Shown: positions 1 through 8,748 of the stretch, one piece after another
Layout: each line of letters begins with the position of its first letter
Position numbering within the stretch: the stretch's first letter is position 1
Source of the DNA: Nitrospinota bacterium
GTDB taxonomy: Bacteria; Nitrospinota_A; UBA7883
Length of the DNA stretch: 37,456 bases
NCBI GenBank assembly: GCA_029879765.1
Contig: JAOUPQ010000003.1
Location: 1 to 37,456 of the forward strand
Direction: 5' to 3'
Translations under genes and position numbers: made by a program
Notes under the pieces: generated by a model
Databases searched by the model: none
The model's input: the letters and a program-made list of their open reading frames with translations, nothing else
What the model was told of the DNA's origin: nothing

Positions 1-22
1 TCAAAGCTTATGGGAGGATGGA

Positions 23-421
23 ATGACGAGTAAAAGCGGCAAGAAATTTGTTTTTACGACCCTGGCCGGAGGCTTCGTGATGTGGGTCGTTGCAGGAATA
101 TGGCACAACCTGATAATGGCAAGCTTATATGAGCAGGTTCACGCCAGGCATGAAGGCATCGGAATTCTGCTGATAGCCTATTTCATTCTGGCCATGTTCA
201 TGGCTTATCTGTATCCCTTGGGATTCAAGGGTAAAAACACGGTGAAGGATGGCTTGCGGCTGGGTGTTGTGGTGGGCCTGCTGTGGGTGTTTCCCCATGG
301 GCTGGCCATGGCCGGCGCTCATGGCGAATCCATTTTGTATGTCGCTAAAAATTCCTTATGGCACATGGTGGAGCAGGGAATCGGGGGGATCGTGGTCGCG
401 GTCACATATAACAGGATGTGA
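23..421 (+). CDS. small integral membrane protein, unknown function
   Basis: 132-aa ORF with several hydrophobic segments (GGFVMWVVAGIWHNLIMA, GILLIAYFILAMFMAYLYPLG, LGVVVGLLWVFPHGLAMA). Confidence 0.6.
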   Translation: MTSKSGKKFVFTTLAGGFVMWVVAGIWHNLIMASLYEQVHARHEGIGILLIAYFILAMFMAYLYPLGFKGKNTVKDGLRLGVVVGLLWVFPHGLAMAGAHGESILYVAKNSLWHMVEQGIGGIVVAVTYNRM

Positions 422-551
422 AGCGTTGATCTACTGGAAGGCGGGTTTAGGCACCCTCCAGCATCCGCGCCATTTCATCAACTTTTTCGACCTTACCCCT
501 CCGCATGAAATAAGCGGGAGCTTGGCATGGGCGCTGCGCAGAATAAATCCA

Positions 552-1487
552 TTACTGTGAAGTCAGGATTGTGCCGTTATCACCTACAGTCACAAACTGG
601 GTTCCAGACCATATCACGTCCCTCAAAGTTGAAGAATGGGACATGGATTTTTGCTGCGTCCAGGATATGCCATCCGGCGATGTCATAATGGTACTACCGG
701 CTGCCACCAACATGCTTCCATTCCACACCACTGCACGTAATGCGCCAGTAGTGGGGGAATGCCGCTCTGTCCAGGTTATGCCGTCCGGGGAAGTCATGAT
801 CACGCCATCACCCACCGCCACAAACTGAGTTCCAGCCCAAGTCACGCCATATAACTTAATTCCGGTCAGTCGAGTATTCCAGGATATGCCGTCCGGCGAA
901 GTCCGGACCTCACCGGTACCTACAGCCACGAAAAGGGTTCCCGACCACGCCACATCTTCTATGTTTTCATATGAATCTAGCCGGTGAACACCCTTCCAGG
1001 ATTCCCCATCCGGCGAAGTCAGGATCCTACCACAACAACCCCCCGCCACGAACTGGGTTCCAGACCATACCACGCTTAGTAAAAAACCAGGATAATTTGT
1101 ATTGTGATCTGTCCATGTGATACCATCCGGTGAAGTCAGAATTTCAAAAGAATTACTAGCTTTTGATCCACCCACAGCCACGAACTTGGTTCCAGACCAG
1201 GTCACGTCATGTAAAAAATACGGATCTATATTTTGCTCCGACCATAAGGTTCCATCCGGGGAGGTCATGATCACGCCGTTACCCACAGCCACGAACTTGG
1301 TTCCAGACCAGGTCACTCCCAGTAATTGGCTCTGGACGCCTGAATCCCTTTCTATCCATTCTTTGCCAATATTGGATGATTCTCCACCGCTTCCGGACGA
1401 TTGACCGCCACTGCAGTCGGCTAGAACAGAGAAGAAAAGAAGGGCCGGAACCAAAATCAGTTTTTTCACCAGAATAGTCGTCTTCAT
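552..1487 (-). CDS. lipoprotein with seven WSGTxFVAVG...SPDGxxW repeats, predicted beta-propeller
   Basis: Signal peptide with lipobox-like LADC; repeated unit (V/I)xWSGTxFVAVG...ILTSPDGxxWT about every 36-45 aa. Confidence 0.85.
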   Translation of the reverse strand: MKTTILVKKLILVPALLFFSVLADCSGGQSSGSGGESSNIGKEWIERDSGVQSQLLGVTWSGTKFVAVGNGVIMTSPDGTLWSEQNIDPYFLHDVTWSGTKFVAVGGSKASNSFEILTSPDGITWTDHNTNYPGFLLSVVWSGTQFVAGGCCGRILTSPDGESWKGVHRLDSYENIEDVAWSGTLFVAVGTGEVRTSPDGISWNTRLTGIKLYGVTWAGTQFVAVGDGVIMTSPDGITWTERHSPTTGALRAVVWNGSMLVAAGSTIMTSPDGISWTQQKSMSHSSTLRDVIWSGTQFVTVGDNGTILTSQ

Positions 1488-1624
1488 CGTAAATGCCCCC
1501 TCATGGCAATATATAAATCACTAGCAGTTTCCTGATAGTATGTCATGCTGTGCCTTTGGTGGCAACTATAATTTACCGATTGGATGTGATCTTATACCGG
1601 CTCTGAGATGGTGAAGTTTGAGCA

Positions 1625-2209
1625 TTATGTTCCGTCAAACAAAAGGTTATCTTTATGGATATTTCTATTCAGCGCCACCAAAATCCGCAACGTAAGGCCC
1701 CAAATCTCCTTCCCCTCGAAAACGATTCCCGGCCGGGACGCGCCGGGATCGAATTCACGAACCCTCTCCAGGATATCCAACGGAACCCAGAAAAACTCCG
1801 CCACTTCCGCCGGGGCGATTTCGATCGGCGGTTCTTCCTTCAGCGTCCCCACCACTGGCCATACTACAAAGCCGGTGGTTTTGGTCCGGGTGACCGGCAT
1901 ATGCCCCACTATCTCCACCAAATTGGCAGGGACGCCGATCTCTTCCTCCGTTTCCCGCAACGCGGCTTGAAGTGGCGTCTCGCCAGGCTCGATTTTCCCG
2001 CCAGGAAAGCAGACCTGGCCGGAGTGCAACTCCGGCGCCATGGCGCGGCGAATGAGCCCGATGGCCGGTCCCGCTTTCGAGGGGGCGAAAAGGATCATCA
2101 CCGCCGCGCGCACCCCGGTGTTACTTTCACAGTCCCTGGCGGTTACCGACAGTGACCCCGCGAGCCTGCGCCTGATTTCAGCTATGTTCATCTGGCCATA
2201 ATCGTTCAT
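1625..2209 (-). CDS. Nudix hydrolase, CoA pyrophosphatase-like (NudL type)
   Basis: Nudix box GGKIEPGETPLQAALRETEEEIGV; N-terminal layout AAVMILFAPSKAGPAIGLIRRA...HSGQVCFPGGK resembles NudL. Confidence 0.88.
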   Translation of the reverse strand: MNDYGQMNIAEIRRRLAGSLSVTARDCESNTGVRAAVMILFAPSKAGPAIGLIRRAMAPELHSGQVCFPGGKIEPGETPLQAALRETEEEIGVPANLVEIVGHMPVTRTKTTGFVVWPVVGTLKEEPPIEIAPAEVAEFFWVPLDILERVREFDPGASRPGIVFEGKEIWGLTLRILVALNRNIHKDNLLFDGT

Positions 2210-2297
2210 TTATCAATTATATGCCCATTGGCCATCCCTTTGCAGGATTGGATCGCCCCTTGCATTATCTTGATTGCCTGCTATACACGGAAGTAGA

Positions 2298-2672
2298 ATG
2301 AAAACATATACTTTTAAAGAGTTTAACAAAGCCATGGCCCTGATAGGCATATTGAACACGGCGAGGACTTTGAAGCAGGGCGCCACCATGCATATCGCCA
2401 AGGACGCGCCGGAGTATCTGGAAGCGATAAGCTATGTGGGTGTCTCCGCGCGGGAGATGGAAAAAGCCGGGATCAGCGAAGGCGACGACGTGGTGGTGAT
2501 CAGCGACCATGGCCAGGTGACCGTCCAGGCCAGAAAGATGGATCTGCAGCCCGGCTCGTTTTTCATGCCGCTGTCCTATCTGGCCAACCGCCTGGTATCC
2601 GCCGAAACCCACGGCGCGGGAGTTCCAGGATTCAAGAACACCGTCGTCACCATAAAGAAACCGGACGAATAA
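2298..2672 (+). CDS. fwdD: formylmethanofuran dehydrogenase subunit D-like, molybdopterin dinucleotide-binding domain
   Basis: Short protein MKTYTFKEFNKAMALIGILNTARTLKQGATMHIAK...EKAGISEGDDVVVISDHGQVTVQAR...GSFFMPLSYLANRLVSAETHGAGVPGFKNTVVTIKK fits FmdD/FwdD; directly upstream of fwdB. Confidence 0.85.
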   Translation: MKTYTFKEFNKAMALIGILNTARTLKQGATMHIAKDAPEYLEAISYVGVSAREMEKAGISEGDDVVVISDHGQVTVQARKMDLQPGSFFMPLSYLANRLVSAETHGAGVPGFKNTVVTIKKPDE

Positions 2673-2699
2673 TCTACAATCAACCATGGGAGAGAATCC

Positions 2700-4019
2700 A
2701 TGACAGCAGTAAAACAGGATGAAGGGATCACGGTAACCGAACATGTGGTGTGCCCCTTCTGCGCCACGCTTTGCGACGATCTGGTCATCCATGTGCAGAA
2801 CAACCAGGTGGTGAAGGTGCGCAATGGATGCAACCTGGCCAGGGGAGTGTTCGAAAACGCCCACAAGGAGTGGGCTACCCCCAGGGTAAATGGCAAGGAG
2901 GTTCCCTATGACTCGGCGGTGGAGGAAGCCGCCAGGATTCTGGCCGCCTCCAACAATCCGCTTATCTACGGCCTCGCCGCCACGGATGTGGACGCCCAGA
3001 AAAAGTGCATAGAGCTGGCGGACCTGATCGGCGCGAACCTGGACAACGCCTCCTCGGTTTGACACTCCCCCACCATGGTGGCACTACAGCTCGGCGGTGC
3101 GCCGGCTGCCACCTTGGGCGAAGTGAAGAACCGGGCGGACCTGGTCATATTCTGGGGCTCCAACCCAGCCGAGAGCCATCCGCGCCATTTCACGCGGTAT
3201 TCCGGCTCGGCCAAGGGAAGGATGAACCCCAGAGGGCGCAAGGACCGATACATTGTGCTGGTGGACATCCGCCCCACGCCATCGGTCAAATACGCCGACG
3301 AGTTCATCCAGATCAAGCCGGGGCATGACTATGAGGTGTTGACGGCCATGCGCATGCTCACCAACGGGAACCGGCCGGATATGGACAGCGTTGGCGATGT
3401 GGCGATCCAGACCCTGGAGCGGCTGGTCCAGCGATGCAAGGACGCCCGGCTGGGCGTTCTGTTCTTTGGCCAGGGGATCACCGAAACCCGTGGCAAACAC
3501 CAGAACTCCATGGCCATTTATCAATTCGGGAAGGATATGAGCCGCCACAGCAAGTTCCTGACCCTGCCGATGCGGGGCCATTACAACGTGGTGGGCAGCG
3601 GCAACACCATGTGCTGGCAGACCGGATACCCCTTCGCCGTGAACTTTGGCCGGGGATATCCCCAGTTCAACCCTGGCGAGTTTTCCGTGGTGGACCTGCT
3701 CAAGCGCAAAGAGCCGGACGCGGCGCTGATCGTGGCCGCCGAGCCGATGGATCATCTGCCTTACGAGGCGGCTCGGCATCTGGAAAATATCCCCACCATA
3801 GTGCTGGACCCGAGGGAGACCTTGACCACCAAGATGGCGGACGTGGTGATCCCGGTGAAACACGCCGGGGTCTCCGTGGAGGGGACGGCGTATCGCATGG
3901 ACCACATCCCGATCAAGATGCGGTCGGTGCTCAACTCCCCATGGCCGAAGGATGACGAGCCGTTGTCCACCATCATCGCGCGGATCAAGGCGATCAGGAA
4001 GGAAGAGGCGGAAACCTAG
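2700..4019 (+). CDS. fwdB: formylmethanofuran dehydrogenase subunit B, predicted selenoprotein with UGA-encoded Sec at codon 121
   Basis: ORFs 2700-3062 and 3075-4019 share a frame, separated only by TGA at 3060-3062. Read-through gives ...LDNASSV-U-HSPTMVALQLGGAPAATLGEVKNRADLVIFWGSNPAESHPRH..., with Sec at the known FwdB/FDH active-site Cys/Sec position. N-terminal VCPFCATLCDD...NGC [4Fe-4S] motif. Confidence 0.92.
3060..3062 (+). other. in-frame UGA predicted to be decoded as selenocysteine
   Basis: Homologous coding sequence continues in the same frame on both sides of the TGA; V-U-H-x-P context matches molybdopterin formate/formyl-MFR dehydrogenases; SECIS-like hairpin downstream. Confidence 0.9.
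3087..3108 (+). promoter_or_regulatory. bacterial SECIS-like stem-loop
   Basis: CAGC[U]CGGCG-GUG-CGCCGGCUG: 4 bp + bulged U + 5 bp, apical loop GUG (3097-3099), 34 nt after the UGA; bulged U and GU loop mirror the E. coli fdhF SECIS. Confidence 0.75.
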
Positions 4020-5660
4020 ATGGGAATCAGGATAGTAAATGGCGAGGTGATCGACCCTGCCCATGGCGAGGACAGGGTGAAAAGAGACGTCCATATCAAG
4101 GATGGCAAGATCGTGGCCGACGCCGGGCAGGACGCCACCGTCATCGACGCCACCGGCTGCGTGGTGATGGCGGGGGGGGTGGATATCCACACCCACGTGG
4201 CCGGGCCGAAGGTGAACTTCGCCCGCCTGATGAGGCCGGAGGACCATCGATATGAGCATGTGTCCCGGGAGGATGGATATGAGCGATCGGGAACCGGCGG
4301 GGTGGCCGCCACCACATATACCACCGGGTATCGATACTGCGAGATGGGATACACCACCATCGTGGAGCCTGCGGTGCCGCCGCTGGGCGCCCGCCATGCC
4401 CATGAGGAGCTGGTGGACATCCCCCAGGTGGATAAGGCCATATTCACATTGCTCGGCAACTCGGAGATCATCTTCCAATATCTGGAAAAGGGAGAGACCA
4501 GCAAGATCAACGAATACATCTCCTGGATCATGGACGCCACCAAGTCCTACTCGGTGAAGATCGTCAATCCCGGCGGGGCGAACATGTGGAAGTATCGCGC
4601 GGACATCCACGACATAGACCAGAAGCTGCGTGATTTCGACACCACACCGCGCCAGATTATCCTGGCCATAGCCGACGCCATGGCCACCCTGGGCCTGCCC
4701 CATCCCTTGCATCTGCACTGCAACAACCTGGGGGTGCCGGACAGCTATAAGACAGCCATCGCCACCGCCGAGGCGATGGAAGGCCGACCGCTGCACCTGA
4801 CCCATCTTCAATTCAGCAGCTACGGCGCCTCCGGCAAGCGCAAGTTCTCCTCCGAGGCGCCCAGGCTGGCCCGGATGGTGAACGACAACAAGAACATCAC
4901 CATCGACGTGGGGCAGGTCCTTTTCGGCAAGACCACCACCATCACCGCCGATGGACCCTTCGAATATCACCTGCACAAGCTCACCGGCTCCAAATGGTAT
5001 AACGGCGATGTGGAGTGCGAGGATGGATGCGGAGTGGTGCCCTATGACTACAAGCGCAAGTCTTTCGTCAACTGCATCCAGTGGGCGGCGGGGCTGGAGC
5101 TGTTCCTGCTGATTGACGACCCGTGGCGGGTGTATCTGACCACCGACCACCCCAACGGCGCTCCATTTATCACATATCCCCACCTGATCCGCCTGCTGAT
5201 GGACAAGGATTTTCGCCGGGAACAGGTGGAGAAGATCAGCGCGGAAGCCGCCGCCGAGATTCCCCTGAAAGTCCTGGATCGGGAATATACCTTGTATGAA
5301 ATCGCCATTATCACCCGCAGTGGCACGGCCAGAAGGCTGGGTCTTGTGAACAAGGGGCATCTGGGAGTTGGGGGCGATGCGGATGTGGCGGTGTATCGCG
5401 CCAGCAGGAATTGGGAGGAGATGTTCGCCAAGCCGGCCTGGGTGATCAAGGATGGGCAGGTGGTGGCCAAAGAGGGGAAGGTGACCCGGCAGGTGTTCGG
5501 AACTACCATGTATGTCCATCCGGCGCGGGGGTTTGCCGATATCGAAAAGGATCTGGCGGATTTCTTCGAGAGCTATTACACGGTGAACATCAACAACTAT
5601 CCTGTGGGATTGGAATACCTGCCCCGGCCGGAGCTTATCCCCTGTCAGGTGAAGGCATAA
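4020..5660 (+). CDS. fwdA: formylmethanofuran dehydrogenase subunit A (amidohydrolase superfamily)
   Basis: 546 aa; VIDATGCVVMAGGVDIHTHVAGPKVNFARLMRPEDH metal-binding region; VKIVNPGGANMWKY; PLHLHCNNLG; YLTTDHPNGAPF; starts directly after the fwdB stop. Confidence 0.95.
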   Translation: MGIRIVNGEVIDPAHGEDRVKRDVHIKDGKIVADAGQDATVIDATGCVVMAGGVDIHTHVAGPKVNFARLMRPEDHRYEHVSREDGYERSGTGGVAATTYTTGYRYCEMGYTTIVEPAVPPLGARHAHEELVDIPQVDKAIFTLLGNSEIIFQYLEKGETSKINEYISWIMDATKSYSVKIVNPGGANMWKYRADIHDIDQKLRDFDTTPRQIILAIADAMATLGLPHPLHLHCNNLGVPDSYKTAIATAEAMEGRPLHLTHLQFSSYGASGKRKFSSEAPRLARMVNDNKNITIDVGQVLFGKTTTITADGPFEYHLHKLTGSKWYNGDVECEDGCGVVPYDYKRKSFVNCIQWAAGLELFLLIDDPWRVYLTTDHPNGAPFITYPHLIRLLMDKDFRREQVEKISAEAAAEIPLKVLDREYTLYEIAIITRSGTARRLGLVNKGHLGVGGDADVAVYRASRNWEEMFAKPAWVIKDGQVVAKEGKVTRQVFGTTMYVHPARGFADIEKDLADFFESYYTVNINNYPVGLEYLPRPELIPCQVKA

Positions 5661-6478
5661 TGATTACTCTGACGCTTAAGGGAAAGCTTTCTATCCCGCT
5701 GGAGGCGGATTCGGTCACCCCGGACAATTTGCATGACAAGTCCAACCACCAGATAAAGGAGCAGACAGTCTACTGGGGAAACAAGAAGAAGACCATCGGT
5801 GATTTTTTCGAGGTGGAGGGGGAGAGGTCGGACCGGATCACCGTGGTGGGAGATTGCGCCAAGGTGAAGTTGTTGGGGCATAAGATGAGCTTCGGGGCCG
5901 TGCATGTGAAAGGGAACACAGGCTATAACACCGGCTCCTATATGACCGGGGGGGCTATCACCATCGACGGGAACACCGCCGACTACCTGGGCGCCATGAT
6001 GGAGGGGGGGCTTATCGACCTGAAGGGGAACGCTGGCCATTTTGTGGGGGGCGCATACAAAGGGGAGACCGCCGGGATGACCGGTGGCGAGATCATTGTT
6101 CGGGGAAACGTGGGCCACGAAACGGGGAGCTTCATGCGGCGAGGTTTGATCGCCGTGGGAGGGAACGCCGGGGATTTTACCGGGCTTTTCATGCTGGCGG
6201 GGACGATTGTGGTGTTGGGGAAGGCTGGGGAGAGAGTGGGGGCGAACATGAGCCGTGGCTCCATCATCCTGATGAACCAGGCCAGGCTGCTGCCCAGTTT
6301 TCTGGAAAACGGAGTGGTGGCCACCCCGGCGGTGGAAATAGTCTTGGGCAGAGTCCGGGAGCTGGGGCTGGCTCCCGCTGGTGGTGGGCGATATGTGAGG
6401 CACACCGGCGACGTAAACGCAGTGGGGCGTGGGGAGATTCTGATGCGGGTGGTGAACCGGAACCACTTGCAGGTCTGA
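5660..6478 (+). CDS. fwdC: formylmethanofuran dehydrogenase subunit C (GXGXG / glutamate-synthase C-terminal-like domain)
   Basis: Start codon overlaps the fwdA stop (TAATG); repeats such as GNTGYNTGSYMTGGAITIDGNTADYLGAMMEGG...GGEIIVRGNVGHETGSFMRRG. Confidence 0.93.
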   Translation: MITLTLKGKLSIPLEADSVTPDNLHDKSNHQIKEQTVYWGNKKKTIGDFFEVEGERSDRITVVGDCAKVKLLGHKMSFGAVHVKGNTGYNTGSYMTGGAITIDGNTADYLGAMMEGGLIDLKGNAGHFVGGAYKGETAGMTGGEIIVRGNVGHETGSFMRRGLIAVGGNAGDFTGLFMLAGTIVVLGKAGERVGANMSRGSIILMNQARLLPSFLENGVVATPAVEIVLGRVRELGLAPAGGGRYVRHTGDVNAVGRGEILMRVVNRNHLQV

Positions 6479-6555
6479 CTTTCCCATCCGTAACGATAAT
6501 CGTATATATGGAAGTCCTTTTTGTTAAGAACAGGTTTATCAGATAGAAATAAACT

Positions 6556-6585
6556 TTGACATCAACAATGTACTGTTGATATATT
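6556..6585 (+). promoter_or_regulatory. sigma70-like promoter overlapped by an inverted-repeat operator candidate
   Basis: TTGACA (6556-6561), 18-nt spacer, TATATT (6580-6585); dyad ATCAACA-N6-TGTTGAT at 6561-6580 fills the spacer. Confidence 0.55.
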
Positions 6586-7007
6586 ACCCTCGGTTGTCTG
6601 CAAGAGGGTTCATATTGCTTTGGATTTGCATCAGTTGGTTTTCCGGGAGAGAGACTGATTGGTGTTGTTTAAAGGGTTGACAGATGTCAGTTTGTAGGCG
6701 GGGTGTTTTTAATCAAGCTGCTATGCAGTCGAGCCACAAAGGCAAATCAACTACCACACAACTCCATCACATAGTCGCAGGAGTAATTCTGCTCATATAA
6801 ATATAAAGCCCTTTTGTTATGGACCGAGCGTAGAAAGCCTTACTTTGTAAGATCATAGTATTTCTGGTTATTTTTACGTTCTTTTTGGGGGGATGGTTGG
6901 AATAGGGGCGAAGTTTCCGCTGGAATGTCGGAGGCAGTTCGTCACCTTGTAAATATTTCGATGTAACGCAAAGTTACCGCGAAACAACTATTTTGGAGGA
7001 GAGAAAG

Positions 7008-7427
7008 ATGAAGAAGCTCGCGTTTGCACTGTTGATTGCTTTGACCTTTACTGGATTGACCGGATGTCCTGGATCCGATCCCGCCAAAGGAACCGCCCAG
7101 TTTTACAATGACCTGGTATACTCCAGCGGTCGGGAGTTCATGGCCAGGTTCGTGGTCGGAGGCATGACCATGGACGCGTGGACCGGCCGATGGTCTGCGG
7201 AAGCCAGCTCGGAGGATTGCGGAGGCCAGAAACCCGCCACCTTGTATCTGGATGGGGATAATTACGGCACCAACGATATAACCTTTGACTGCGATGTTCA
7301 TAACCTGTACAAGGTGACGTTGGTAAATGGCAATATTACCGTGCAGTACAGCACCGGCTCGAAAATGCGGGAGACCGTATCATACGCCCTTCCCGAGGGA
7401 AGCCCGTTTTCGGCCTTGTCGGAGTAA
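7008..7427 (+). CDS. small lipoprotein, unknown function
   Basis: MKKLAFALLIALTFTGLTGCPGS signal peptide with lipobox LTGC; upstream GGAGGAG ribosome-binding site. Confidence 0.75.
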   Translation: MKKLAFALLIALTFTGLTGCPGSDPAKGTAQFYNDLVYSSGREFMARFVVGGMTMDAWTGRWSAEASSEDCGGQKPATLYLDGDNYGTNDITFDCDVHNLYKVTLVNGNITVQYSTGSKMRETVSYALPEGSPFSALSE

Positions 7428-7629
7428 GGCGGATCTGACTGTTCGCCACTCTGCATGACGACGGCTGGCGCCTTTGGGCGAGGCCATCGGGCGTGGAAAG
7501 GCGGTAGAATGAAGGATCGCGGGGCGTTGGCGGTGGATGGACTGGTTTCATTCACGCCAGCGCCCTGTTTATTTTTCGGGCAGCCACCTCTGGAAAAAGT
7601 GAGTGGCTGATTTTCTGGTGAATTGAGCT

Positions 7630-8574
7630 TTAATATCTCCGCCAGCTCATGGGAACGCTGTTTTGCGCCGCATAGCTATCCAGCTTGCTCAACAGCCGGT
7701 CCGCTTCCCGGTGTTGATCCTCTGCAAAGCTGGCTCCCTCGCTCCCCCTGGAACCAGAGGATTTAAGCTGTTCGGAGTATTGCTTCCATCCGGTTCTCAT
7801 CCGGGAAAATTCATAGAACCACGAACGCCACCATGTTTCATCATGGCCGCCAGGTCTGCTTTGGGATTTGGGAAGCTCCTGGAAAATCAACAGATGGCGC
7901 TGGTTGTCCAGGGACATTTTATAGTTGGCCATGAAATCCATCCCCACCAGCCCCTCGAATGCTCTGGACATGGATTTGGACGTCACCTGCACCGGCACAA
8001 ATTCCACCGATCCCTCCCCCACCTCTATTTTGTCGATAATAGTGAGGATGGCCGGGATGCTTCCGCCGATTCCCCCAGAGCGAATCTTAAGCTTGCCTGT
8101 GTCGTTGTCGAAAACACCGATTTTTCTGGCGAGCTTTTCGGTGATAAGGACTCCTGGCGCCCCGGTGTCCAGCAGCATGGGCGCCGTCACAGAGCCGTTG
8201 AACCTGACGTTTACTATGATCCTTCGGGCCGTTCCCTCAAACGCCCGGTAGGGCACCACGAAGCTTTTCAGTGTCCCGGGCGCTTGGCCGCTTCCCCCTC
8301 CAAACTCCTGACTATCATTGTTCTTCCAGGGCGGCGTCCAGGGAGTGGAGCTCTTTTGCTGTTCCTTGATTTTATACTCCTTGCGCTCAATCTTCTCCCG
8401 ATACTCCACAGGAACTTCCCCCTCCGAGTCGGAATAATGCACATTCCCCTCTTTATCTTTCCATTTTATGACTTCCCCAGCAGATCCCAGGTTTGTGGCC
8501 CACAGCCCCATGGCCAGACCCATCAATGCTGACAGAAGAAGAAAGTCGATCTGTTTCCTTTGCAAAAGCTTCAT
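7630..8574 (-). CDS. DUF4124-domain protein with retropepsin-like aspartic protease domain
   Basis: Signal peptide; DUF4124-like GEVIKWKDKEGNVHYSDSEGEVP; aspartyl protease motif APMLLDTGAPGVLITEKLARKIG. Confidence 0.82.
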   Translation of the reverse strand: MKLLQRKQIDFLLLSALMGLAMGLWATNLGSAGEVIKWKDKEGNVHYSDSEGEVPVEYREKIERKEYKIKEQQKSSTPWTPPWKNNDSQEFGGGSGQAPGTLKSFVVPYRAFEGTARRIIVNVRFNGSVTAPMLLDTGAPGVLITEKLARKIGVFDNDTGKLKIRSGGIGGSIPAILTIIDKIEVGEGSVEFVPVQVTSKSMSRAFEGLVGMDFMANYKMSLDNQRHLLIFQELPKSQSRPGGHDETWWRSWFYEFSRMRTGWKQYSEQLKSSGSRGSEGASFAEDQHREADRLLSKLDSYAAQNSVPMSWRRY

Positions 8575-8748
8575 TTGAACCTACGGCGGAAAATTGGAAA
8601 AACAACGCGCGGACATGTAAAAGCAAATCATGCGCTACTCTGATTATATATTATAGGGCGCCAGGCCATGAAGCGCCACCCCGGGCCATCGGGAGCCCCC
8701 GCTCCAGGCTTTCCCGGGGGAAGGGGAGGGAAAGGAGGGCTGCGGGGA

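Noticed and set aside
3060-3074. fwdB as a pseudogene or two separate genes (2700-3062 and 3075-4019)
   Set aside because: The frame is intact, the stop falls exactly on the active-site Cys/Sec codon, and a SECIS-like hairpin follows; ATG 3075 would give a protein lacking the [4Fe-4S] and active-site residues.
3084-5519. 811-aa minus-strand ORF
   Set aside because: Antisense shadow of fwdB/fwdA in GC-rich DNA; composition (many H, G, P, V) and lack of recognisable motifs fit a non-coding frame.
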